Assembly (NCBI GenBank): GCA_030066195.1
Contig: JASJCB010000108.1
Location: 1 to 32,872 of the forward strand
Direction of reading: 5' to 3'
Length of the DNA stretch: 32,872 nucleotides
Source: Acidobacteriota bacterium
Lineage (GTDB): Bacteria > Acidobacteriota > Holophagae > Acanthopleuribacterales > Acanthopleuribacteraceae
In this document: in pieces, positions 25,855-32,872 of the stretch
Layout: every line of letters starts with the position of its first letter
How positions within the stretch are numbered: position 1 is the stretch's first letter
Translations under genes and position numbers: made by a program
The notes under the pieces: model-generated
The model's database searches: none
Told to the model about the DNA's origin: nothing
Seen by the model: the letters and a program-made list of their open reading frames with translations, nothing else

Positions 25855-27924
25855 ATGAGAATTGCCATATTATACTTTTTGGCATCCGGTTTTTCATTTG
25901 CCTGGCAGATCGACGAAAAGATCAGCGTGGTCGTCCGCAATGTTCGTGTCCATGTCGTTGACAAAAACGGAGAGCCGGTAACCGGGCTTACCCGGGATGA
26001 CTTCCAGGTATGGGAAGACGGCAAACCCCGAAAACTGACTTTTTTCGATGCCGTTGACCTGCCCGCCCAAGCCGAGATCGACGAAACCGAAGCCGACCGA
26101 ACATCTTTGTCCGCCGGCGATCCAAGCGCCGCACAAGGCTCGAGCCTTCCCGTCCGCGCCTTTGTGATCTATATCGATACCGGCACCATGCGCAAGAAAA
26201 CCTTCACACAAGTCCGCCGCGCGGCCGCTCACTTCATCAAAAACCAGATGCTTTCCACCGACAGGGTGAAGCTGGTCCATTTCGACGGCGTCCTGACCCA
26301 GATCACGCCCTTCACCAACAATAAACGAAAGTTGTTGGCCGGCCTGAAACGTATCAAACCCGAGGGAACCTATCGAAAGATTCTGGCCAATCTCAATTTC
26401 CGCATCATCGGGTCCACCTACGAAGAAGACCGGAGCCTGCCTATAAAACCCTGGGAAAAACACCTGCGCAAGAAGGGGGAAGCCGCGGCGACCTTCTATC
26501 GTCAAAACCTGCTCGGCCTATTGGGAGCCGGCTACATGCTGCAAGCCCAGACCGGGGAACGTTCGATCATTTTGTTCCACGGTTACGGTTATCGCTTCAA
26601 TAACATTACCCTCGGCAGTGAAGAGGTCGAGAAGTTGGAGGAGGAATGGACCCGCTTCTGCAATACCGGCAACATCACTGTCTACAGCAACCTCATGTGG
26701 GACGAAATGCCGGTCTTCCAAAACAAAGAAGTGCAGTCCGCCATGCCTTCCTCTACCTATGCCGATGATCTTTTGACGCGTCGGGCAACCAGGGTGACGA
26801 ACCTGCGCGGCGGTCACCGCAACGGCTTCGAGGGTAAACTGGTCGATCTCCAGTTGGACGAGAATAAAAGCAACAAAGATGTAGATCAAAGCTCCCTGGC
26901 CGAGGCGGCCGCCGGCAAAACAGGAGGCATCTTCCACAGGCCCAATACTCCGCGCGCGCTTACCGGGGCCATGGTTGAACTGGATCGGCACTCCCGTCAC
27001 TTCTACAAACTGGCTTATGTAAGGGAAGAGGGCGCCGGCGGGGGAAAACTGCGCATCCGCCTGAAGAACGGCAGGGGCCTCAAGCTTTTCTACGGCCGTC
27101 AGTTCGAGGCTCGACCGCCCTACATCGAACTGACAGGCGAAGCGCGCGTCAATGCTCGCGAAACCCTGGTTATGTACGCGCCGCCCACCCGCGATGATTT
27201 CGGCGCGGCCTGGTCCCATGCGATCTTCCCCAATGACGGCGGCGGCCTCGCCGTACACATGAGCGGTTTGCTGCCCGACTTCCGTCCCGGCGGCGAGGTG
27301 GAGTTTGCCTTTGCCGCCTTGGACGGCTCCGATCAACCCATGGCCATGCAATCGATGGTGCTGAGCGCCGATTCCTTTAACGGAAAAACCGGCATGGCCC
27401 AGATGCTCTACACGGATCATCCGCCCGCTCGTCTGCGCTTTTACGCTCGCGACATGACCACGGGCGATTACAGTCTGGCCGAATTCGCTCCTGCCGACTT
27501 GGGCCGTATGAGTGATCCGGTGCTCTCCCAGAGCGGTCGCTTCGACCTGATGGAAGTAAGCGATAAACAGGCCGGCTTCGACCCGCTTTTATTCGACGGA
27601 CAACGGATCATCCCCCTACCCGCCAACCATCTGGACACGGGCGCGCCGGTAGGTTTGTACTTCCACTACACCCACGGCCGTCCCTTGACCGGGAACTTCG
27701 GGCTGCGCGTCTACCTGCGCACCAAGGGTAAAGCCTACGGCGTTGCCACCAAGGTCACCAAAGTGGCCAGGGTGACTAAAACCACCTACGGCTTCCAGGC
27801 CGAACTGAACCTGCCTGAGATTACCGCCGAGGATGCCGAACTGGAAATCGTTCTGACCAAACCGGACGGCAGCACTGAAAGCAAAAAACTGCTCGTGACT
27901 CTCACCGGGCAGCAACGGGGCTGA
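25855..27924 (+). CDS. Secreted protein with VWFA-related Acidobacterial domain
   Basis: 689 residues from ATG 25855, six bases after GGGAG; the longer frame from 25759 lacks a signal sequence and is rejected. A short signal peptide (MRIAILYFLASGFSFAW) precedes the typical opening of the family: VRNVRVHVVDKNGEPVTGL followed by TRDDFQVWEDGKPRKLTFF. The von Willebrand factor A-like domain follows at ~residues 95-340. Its metal site region reads YIDTGTM instead of DxSxS, so the MIDAS motif is degenerate. The C-terminal half has beta-sandwich-like segments without recognised motifs. The family is strongly expanded in Acidobacteriota and its function is unknown, probably surface or periplasmic protein-protein binding. 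It is the main taxonomic clue in the window. Confidence 0.85.
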   Translation: MRIAILYFLASGFSFAWQIDEKISVVVRNVRVHVVDKNGEPVTGLTRDDFQVWEDGKPRKLTFFDAVDLPAQAEIDETEADRTSLSAGDPSAAQGSSLPVRAFVIYIDTGTMRKKTFTQVRRAAAHFIKNQMLSTDRVKLVHFDGVLTQITPFTNNKRKLLAGLKRIKPEGTYRKILANLNFRIIGSTYEEDRSLPIKPWEKHLRKKGEAAATFYRQNLLGLLGAGYMLQAQTGERSIILFHGYGYRFNNITLGSEEVEKLEEEWTRFCNTGNITVYSNLMWDEMPVFQNKEVQSAMPSSTYADDLLTRRATRVTNLRGGHRNGFEGKLVDLQLDENKSNKDVDQSSLAEAAAGKTGGIFHRPNTPRALTGAMVELDRHSRHFYKLAYVREEGAGGGKLRIRLKNGRGLKLFYGRQFEARPPYIELTGEARVNARETLVMYAPPTRDDFGAAWSHAIFPNDGGGLAVHMSGLLPDFRPGGEVEFAFAALDGSDQPMAMQSMVLSADSFNGKTGMAQMLYTDHPPARLRFYARDMTTGDYSLAEFAPADLGRMSDPVLSQSGRFDLMEVSDKQAGFDPLLFDGQRIIPLPANHLDTGAPVGLYFHYTHGRPLTGNFGLRVYLRTKGKAYGVATKVTKVARVTKTTYGFQAELNLPEITAEDAELEIVLTKPDGSTESKKLLVTLTGQQRG

Positions 27925-28834
27925 CGGAAAAGCGCCACGGTGCGGCGCATCGTTTTCGGTGTGCCGCAATACACAAAAATCTCGAGGGTCACGCCGTCAG
28001 CGCAAAGTCCGGCTGAAGACAACGACGATAACCCTGTAAGACCGCAACGCGGGCCCTACATCCGGTCAACACGGCCGTCGCGAGGCATCAACTGCCGCAA
28101 CAGTGCGCCCAAAACCGACGAGCGACAGGGAAAAACTCCGAACAACGCGCCCATACAGAAAAAGCACAACCTCATAAGGCCGTTGTAAATGAAGATCAGA
28201 CCAAATAGAAACCAACCCACGGTAAAAGCAAAAAATCCCGGGTCAAACTAATTGTCAAACGTCTCCACCAAACACACCCGGGCCCGAGAAATGTAAAAAT
28301 AACTTCTCACCTGAAGAAATAACCGGACGTTCCGCGATTCGTCTGGAGATATATATTTGGTGGAACGAATCGCATATTCGCCTTGATTTGTGGAGGTTGT
28401 GCGGAATTGTCTCTTTGTGCGCGCCCCATGCGCGTCACTGGAGAAATTGAGTGCTAATGACTGACGGCATTGCATGTCTAACCTCGCCAATTGCCAATTG
28501 GTAGGAATTCTCTAGGAGTATAGACTGGGTTCGAGCTTTCGATCAAGCCTCGAGCAATTCAGCAATCCCTCTCAGGGATGCCATTTTGTCTCATCGAGGT
28601 CCGTTGATTACCGCTCCAAACGACTACGAGTTGACTACGGATAGCTTGTCTTTAAGTCTACCTAGCCGTAAACTGTTTACTCCATGTGGATTGATAGCGG
28701 TTCTCTGCGTTGGTCAAGGTCGCAGCGGTTTATTTGGGCAACAGCCTGTTTCCGAAGGCAATATGTCACTTTTCGTAACTATCACCCTTTTTCCAATTAT
28801 CCAGAAACTACATGAGAGAATAATTCACCAAGTT
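27925..28834. other. 910-base gene-poor junction region with inverted repeats
   Basis: No gene is supported here: open frames are short, lack ribosome sites and resemble no family. Just after 27924, GCGCC (27932-27936) and GGCGC (27944-27948) form a weak hairpin before TTTT. At 28334-28342 and 28365-28373, GCGATTCGT and ACGAATCGC are a perfect inverted repeat around an A+T-rich 22-base spacer. CCAATTG-C-CAATTGG at 28487-28501 is a 15-base palindrome. One copy of the CGACTACGAG-type repeat is at 28616-28639. Composition becomes visibly more A+T-rich from ~28200. Confidence 0.5.
28616..28639 (+). repeat. Left copy of a direct repeat flanking the 28835-31837 gene
   Basis: CCAAA then CGACTACGAG-TT-GACTACG. 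It matches the right copy at 31942-31965 except at position 5 and the two middle bases. A further six bases (ATTACC at 28607-28612, ATCACC at 31936-31941) are also similar if a 3-base gap is allowed. Confidence 0.6.
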
Positions 28835-31800
28835 TTATTTTGCTAGTGGCTGAGACGGATTATCCTTCATCAGCATCACGAACATCTTATGCTCTCCTGG
28901 TGCGCGCAACCAATGGAACGCCTTCCCACTAAGAAGAGCGCCATCACTCATGGGGCTGCGATCTGAAGCGTAGCCGCTCGTGATCGCCGACCCTAGTTGC
29001 CAATCTGCGCCCGTTTGCCTGAAGGACCAATATGGAAACCAAGGATTCTCTTCGACCTCCTGTCCAGCCAAGCTCCACAACCGATGAGTGACATCCGTTT
29101 GGGTGAATTCCTTCGGTAGCTGTCTCGTATCCTCCTGCCCTGCAAAGCCCGTGAGTGCTCCAACGGCCATCTGACCATCTGGATCACTGCCGCTTTGAAT
29201 ACGACGGAAAAGCTTGTCAAGATCCTTCGTTAGTGCTTGAATTTCCGAATGCACCCGCGACAGCCTTAATGTACCTCCGTCTCGTATGGCATCGCCCCAC
29301 TCCATACACTTTCGTCGCATTTCCACCAAGTTGTCCTCATGATCCTCACACAAGTGGGCAAGATCGGTTAAAGGGATGTTAGGAAACCAGGGAATGACCA
29401 TGTCAAGGTCGGGTGAAATTCTCAAGTTTTTATCGACCATCAATACGGCTTTGGCACATGCAGCCTGGTAGAACATCTGGGAACTGAGTGTGTGTACTTG
29501 CCCGAGGCAACCTACGCCAGGGCCGGGCACAAGAAATAGTTTCCCTCGCTCTGTGAGAGCACGAGCCTCATCAAGAAAGAACAACACAATGTCTTCAGGC
29601 ATTAGGCAGCGCGGAAATGGAGGCATGCAGATCGGGTAACCTCGACCACCTTTTTCCCAGAAACCTTCTGGTCGCGGTTCCCATCCTGGTGTTGGTTGAT
29701 CATAGGCCAGATGCCGCGGAAAACCCGGAATGGGAATTCCAGGAAGCACCTCACCTGTCCAAACAAGAGTCAGGCAATCGCAGATGGGCACAAGCATTCT
29801 GCATGCAGCCCTTGCCTGCTCAATGTTCGAAACAGTGGCGCATAGATGAAAAGCATCATTGCGGTACGCACGATGGTTCAGGATCACTCTTCCATAGTTT
29901 GCTTCTCCCCATAGATTCAGAACATCCATCGGAGGAGCCAACATGTTACGGGTACCGTCCCACCAATCCAGCAACGTGCCGATCACCCATTGATTTGCCT
30001 CTCCTAGGGTTTCGGTACTCTCCGTGCCAGCCCACATCTTTGCTTCCCGGCCAGTGACCTTGAGTATTCGGCTTACTGCCTCAAATGCCTCTGATTTCGT
30101 CGCAATTTCCTTTTTCTTGGCCTTAACCCAATGGATAGCCCTAGGCAGACGACTTCCAGCCTCATTTGCTACATCGATTAATCGATCCAACAGTTCAGCA
30201 CATTCCGAATATTTACCAAGACCGTCATAGATTCGCAATTGAGCCTGACCTAATTCAAACTTGTAATCCCCAGGAAGAGTTGCGTCGCCAAAATGCTTAA
30301 GAGCGTCGTTGAGGCTTATTTGAGCTGCCTCAAAATTGCCCGTGCTAGATTCCTGCTCGGCCATCTCGACCAAAGCGAAGCCTATGAGGTGATCACGCCC
30401 AGAGGCTTTGGCAAGGGAAAGACCCTTTTGGACGGCTGCACGTGATTCTTCAAGCGCTCCCTCGCCCCGAAGCATCTGCCCGTGAGCGACAAATGCTCGG
30501 GCTGCCAAATCGTGGCATTGCTTCGACTCGGCGACAGAGGCAATCTGCTCAAGTGTTCTGTGGGACTCATTGGATTTCCGTAGCTGTTTGTACGCCCAGC
30601 TTTTCGAGAAGAGCGTTTCGAGAAGAAGTGGCGTATTGTCGATGGCCTCCGCAGCTCGCTCGCAAATTGGGGAACGATTCAGAACAGCTCGATGCGCCCC
30701 CGTATCGGCCAGAGCCCGTTGCGCTTTGGCTAGATAGCTGGCATATAGCACAAGGTTACCCAGGGCCTTGGCTTCCTCTGCTGCCTTTTCAAAAGTGGTA
30801 GCAGCGAGACGGAGTTTCCCGTTGGCGATATGAATGCTTGCCCTCAAGTCACGAGCAGCAATCGCCCTCCTGCCACCGTGTTTCAATTCTTTTCGATACA
30901 CCGAATCAAGGTGACACAACGCTTCTTGGGGATCACCCTTTGCAAGGCATATTTCTACCAAGAGTAGGGTTGCCTCATGCCGAACAACAGATTCAGCGTT
31001 CTGGCCATCCTCAGCTGCGGAAAGCGCATATGATTGTGCCTCTACATGGTTTCGTTGAATGAGTGCGACACGAGCACGCACAATGTTGGCTGACGCCCTA
31101 TAATGGAGACTTCCTGCCTCCTCTGCAATGGATAGGCAATTCGTGGCAAGCCCGAGTGCAGAAGTTGAATCTCTGCCGTTCAGGGCACACCATGCCAGTC
31201 CTAGCAAGGCATGACAGGCTGCTTTGGGCTTTCGCTGTGTTAAAGCAAGCTTGTGTGCATGATCATACAGAGAGCGAGCCTGATCATCTGCCCCTCTTTC
31301 CCATAATTGACCTGCCGCATCATTTACTACTTCCGGATCATCTTCCGGTTTGAGATTGGGGAATGGCTGTTCAGGAATCCCCAAGTGCTGCTCGCGAATC
31401 CATTTCGATTCAGGACGTTCAAGGACTGCGACGAATTCAGAATATTCGACTACGATCAAGTCCCAACCAAACTTTACCTTGATTCGCTCTTCCCACTTCA
31501 TCTGTTCTTTTCGCCTTACTTTCTTGGGTGTGGCAAATATCAATTGCTGAAGGTCTAATCGTTGTAAACTGATTTTTTCGGCATCGCTTTTCACCTTATT
31601 CCAGGTGCTTGTCAGGGAGCAGGCAAGCGATCGAATGACTCCATCTGAATCCTCAGAGATCACTGCCAGGCCATCTTCCCCCATGTCTGCCTTTTCTGCT
31701 GTCGCCATGAGCGAAGGCCATCTGGGCTGTAAGCATTGGTAGGCAAGGCGCTGAAAAGCCACACCGTTTTCCTCTTCTATGAGTGATTGAAGAGCCAGAA

Positions 31801-31837
31801 AAATCTGTGCTCGAATTAGATTCACGGCCTGCCCCAA
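28835..31837 (-). CDS. Large accessory protein: REase-like N-terminus, TPR middle, unknown C-terminus
   Basis: 1000 residues if translation starts at TTG 31837, directly after an in-frame stop; GTG 31825 is an alternative, and neither has a good ribosome site. Residues ~1-145 resemble a divergent restriction-endonuclease-like (PD-(D/E)XK) domain of the type fused to large accessory proteins: FQRLAYQCLQPRWPSL, MGEDGLAVISEDSDG with Glu54/Asp55, then SLACSLTSTWNKVKSD, LQQLIFATPKKVRRKE and GWDLIVVEYSEF. The usual Glu/Gln-x-Lys strand is replaced by CSLT, so activity is doubtful. Residues ~170-580 are helical repeats of TPR type (ALLGLAWCALNGRD, SLAKASGRDHLIGFALVEMA). The last ~400 residues match no family I know. 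No signal peptide or membrane span is present, so it is probably cytoplasmic. It stands alone between similar direct repeats, in A+T-richer DNA: an accessory, perhaps defence-related, gene (inference). Confidence 0.75.
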   Translation of the reverse strand: MGQAVNLIRAQIFLALQSLIEEENGVAFQRLAYQCLQPRWPSLMATAEKADMGEDGLAVISEDSDGVIRSLACSLTSTWNKVKSDAEKISLQRLDLQQLIFATPKKVRRKEQMKWEERIKVKFGWDLIVVEYSEFVAVLERPESKWIREQHLGIPEQPFPNLKPEDDPEVVNDAAGQLWERGADDQARSLYDHAHKLALTQRKPKAACHALLGLAWCALNGRDSTSALGLATNCLSIAEEAGSLHYRASANIVRARVALIQRNHVEAQSYALSAAEDGQNAESVVRHEATLLLVEICLAKGDPQEALCHLDSVYRKELKHGGRRAIAARDLRASIHIANGKLRLAATTFEKAAEEAKALGNLVLYASYLAKAQRALADTGAHRAVLNRSPICERAAEAIDNTPLLLETLFSKSWAYKQLRKSNESHRTLEQIASVAESKQCHDLAARAFVAHGQMLRGEGALEESRAAVQKGLSLAKASGRDHLIGFALVEMAEQESSTGNFEAAQISLNDALKHFGDATLPGDYKFELGQAQLRIYDGLGKYSECAELLDRLIDVANEAGSRLPRAIHWVKAKKKEIATKSEAFEAVSRILKVTGREAKMWAGTESTETLGEANQWVIGTLLDWWDGTRNMLAPPMDVLNLWGEANYGRVILNHRAYRNDAFHLCATVSNIEQARAACRMLVPICDCLTLVWTGEVLPGIPIPGFPRHLAYDQPTPGWEPRPEGFWEKGGRGYPICMPPFPRCLMPEDIVLFFLDEARALTERGKLFLVPGPGVGCLGQVHTLSSQMFYQAACAKAVLMVDKNLRISPDLDMVIPWFPNIPLTDLAHLCEDHEDNLVEMRRKCMEWGDAIRDGGTLRLSRVHSEIQALTKDLDKLFRRIQSGSDPDGQMAVGALTGFAGQEDTRQLPKEFTQTDVTHRLWSLAGQEVEENPWFPYWSFRQTGADWQLGSAITSGYASDRSPMSDGALLSGKAFHWLRAPGEHKMFVMLMKDNPSQPLAK

Positions 31838-31857
31838 TTAGATTACTTTGTTCTTCT

Positions 31858-31884
31858 AATATAGCACGGCACTGTGAAAAGCAA
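31858..31884 (-). promoter_or_regulatory. Putative promoter of the 28835-31837 gene
   Basis: On the minus strand TTGCTT (31884-31879) and TATATT (31863-31858) are 15 bases apart, shorter than ideal. They lie 20-45 bases upstream of the first possible start codon, implying a very short leader and leaderless-like or weak initiation. Confidence 0.4.
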
Positions 31885-31941
31885 ATCATAATTCTCCAAA
31901 TCGGCCTAAAGAGCTCTCATTCACCACCAGCCCTTATCACC

Positions 31942-31987
31942 CCAACCGACTACGAGACGACTACGAGAGCACACTCTTCTCGTAGTC
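31942..31987 (+). repeat. Right copy of the direct repeat, followed by a hairpin
   Basis: CCAAC then CGACTACGAG-AC-GACTACG (31942-31965) is the partner of the left copy at 28616. GACTACGAGA occurs twice in tandem (31948-31957 and 31959-31968), and its reverse complement TCTCGTAGTC follows at 31978-31987. The second copy can thus form a 10-bp hairpin with a 9-base loop. Confidence 0.6.
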
Positions 31988-32040
31988 ACTTCCTGAAACC
32001 TTTGCCCACCATCGACTCCCGAGCTTTCCACTGCGCCCTC

Positions 32041-32085
32041 GGCGGTCTCGGCGGTCTCGGCGGTCTCGGCGGTCTCGGCGGTCTC
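32041..32085 (+). repeat. Five perfect tandem copies of GGCGGTCTC
   Basis: The 9-base unit is repeated five times without a mismatch, followed directly by TGACC. It lies in the non-coding stretch between the accessory gene and the last partial gene; an open frame across it would encode Gly-Gly-Leu repeats but has no ribosome site or family resemblance. Confidence 0.9.
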
Positions 32086-32215
32086 TGACCTAAAAGGGTA
32101 GCATAAACCAATACCGTCAAAGATTCGTTTCCCTGTTGCCCGGAGTCAGCGTTTACCAGCCCATAAGGAAACCTAGCAGGAATTCAATGTTCGGACTGCC
32201 CGGCCCAGAAATATT

Positions 32216-32304
32216 AAATTCGGACAAAATAGAGGACAGTCTTGCAATGTATAAGGCAGGGGCCTTGACTCTCTCAGAGTGTCTATTTTTGTCGGACCTA
32301 AATT
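32216..32304. other. Compact element with nested inverted repeats
   Basis: GACAAAATAGA (32223-32233) can pair with TCTATTTTTGTC (32282-32293), an 11-bp stem with one bulge. Inside are two small hairpins: AAGGC/GCCTT (32253-32257 and 32262-32266, loop AGGG) and ACTCT/AGAGT (32268-32272 and 32276-32280, loop CTC). The arrangement could be a small structured RNA, a miniature mobile element, or chance in A+T-rich DNA. Confidence 0.4.
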
Positions 32305-32441
32305 GTTCGAGCTTCATTGAGGTTTCTCAGGCGGAACCCTTAATTTGCGTAGTAATAAGGCAGATGCCCCGATCATACTCAGTGATTATCCCGGCCAAGA
32401 CTGTGCTAAAATATGGCTTCTATTCACCTTCGGAGGAGAAG

Positions 32442-32872
32442 ATGCTCGCTTTCTCGGATCGTCGTCCAAGCCCTGTAGGGCATCATGGGTGCCATTTCAG
32501 CATGTGCCTGGACTACTTTATGCTACTCCTTCTTTTTCTTTTTGGTGGATTCACTCCTCTGATTGGCCAATCGTCTTGGCAACCCGATGAAGTCGACGAG
32601 ATTTTGACCCTTGCCAAAACGGATGTGCCGGGGGCTGTTGCTCTGATAGGATCACGATCAACGCCCTACGATTTCGGAATCAAGGCTTTGCTCCAAGCCG
32701 GTGAGGGCGACAAAGCAATTAATTGGTTCAACATGCTGACCGTCGAGACCAACGATTTCAAATATCTCTACGGTGCTGCATGGTCTAAATGGAAGACCGG
32801 CGAAAACAAAGGCGCTCTCAAGGATGCGCTTTACCTGAGTCATCAGGAATTATCCCCATTGCTTCAGGCGCG
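32442..32872 (+). CDS. N-terminal part of a secreted TPR-like protein (runs off window end)
   Basis: The frame from ATG 32442 is open to the last base, giving at least 143 residues. GGAGGAG at 32432-32438 is an excellent ribosome site for this start; later in-frame ATGs at 32502 and 32520 lack one but would give a more standard signal peptide. A hydrophobic core (YFMLLLLFLFGGFTPLIG, ~residues 25-42) acts as signal peptide or anchor. The following ~100 residues are helical with repeat character (DEVDEILTLAKTDVPGAVAL, FGIKALLQAGEGDKAINWF, LYGAAWSKWKTGENKGAL), suggestive of tetratricopeptide-like repeats. The full length and function are outside the window. Confidence 0.75.
   Translation, partial: MLAFSDRRPSPVGHHGCHFSMCLDYFMLLLLFLFGGFTPLIGQSSWQPDEVDEILTLAKTDVPGAVALIGSRSTPYDFGIKALLQAGEGDKAINWFNMLTVETNDFKYLYGAAWSKWKTGENKGALKDALYLSHQELSPLLQA

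Noticed and set aside
26518..27420. 300-residue minus-strand open frame
   Set aside because: Shadow of the VWFA-related gene; no start signals.
28248..28846. Short open frames of 80-86 residues in the junction region
   Set aside because: No ribosome sites, no recognisable composition, and they cross inverted repeats and the direct repeat.
32041..32085. CRISPR array
   Set aside because: The units are 9 bases, contiguous and have no spacers.
31783..32088. Open frame ending in Gly-Gly-Leu repeats
   Set aside because: The Gly-Gly-Leu stretch is only the translation of the GGCGGTCTC tandem repeat, the start overlaps the opposite gene, and there is no ribosome site.

Overview
The window looks like chromosomal DNA of a G+C-rich Gram-negative bacterium, most likely an Acidobacteriota member (possibly Holophagae-like). 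The main clue is the secreted protein at 25855-27924, which has the VWFA-related domain that is abundant in Acidobacteria. Two very large two-component sensors with Reg_prop/Y_Y_Y input regions and a Treponema-type TPR-associated TRAP transporter fit a marine or host-associated heterotroph. The taxonomic call is inference, not a database result.

Layout. Positions 1-444 hold the end of an unrecognised charged, coiled-coil-like protein. A family-2-like glycosyltransferase with an extraordinary Arg/Asp-rich tail follows (787-2097). On the minus strand, an Lrp/AsnC regulator (3121-3594) sits upstream of an EamA-type exporter (2140-3072); together they look like an amino-acid or metabolite efflux unit. 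Two convergent six-bladed-propeller genes (3894-4991 and 5007-5954) come next. A minus-strand operon then encodes TatT lipoprotein, TatP periplasmic binding protein and a fused TatQM permease (9952 down to 6219), with a good sigma70-like promoter at 9982-10009. A peroxiredoxin-glutaredoxin fusion (10140-10886) is divergent from oxyR (11054-11962), and a recognisable OxyR-type binding site lies between them. A Uma2-family nuclease (12225-12800) and a secreted propeller-like protein (12891-14168) follow.

The centre of the window is a tandem pair of giant hybrid histidine kinases (14284-18744 and 18851-23791). Each has 14 Reg_prop-like repeats, a Y_Y_Y domain, one membrane segment, a first kinase, a receiver and then a second complete kinase, with no DNA-binding output domain. 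A small secreted acidic protein (23934-24317) with its own strong terminator, a membrane-anchored strictosidine-synthase/SMP-30-like propeller (24647-25708) and the VWFA-related protein complete the typical chromosomal part.

From about 28.2 kb the sequence changes. It becomes more A+T-rich by eye, has long non-coding stretches and is rich in short repeats. It holds one 1000-residue minus-strand protein (28835-31837) with a restriction-endonuclease-like N-terminus, a long TPR middle and an unrecognised C-terminus. Similar direct repeats (CGACTACGAG-N2-GACTACG) occur on both sides of this gene, at about 28616 and 31942. This looks like an accessory cassette, possibly a defence or stress-response gene, and is the best candidate for something undescribed. 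Further right are a 5 x 9-bp tandem repeat, an 80-90 nt element with nested inverted repeats, and the start of a secreted TPR-like protein that runs off the window end (32442-32872).
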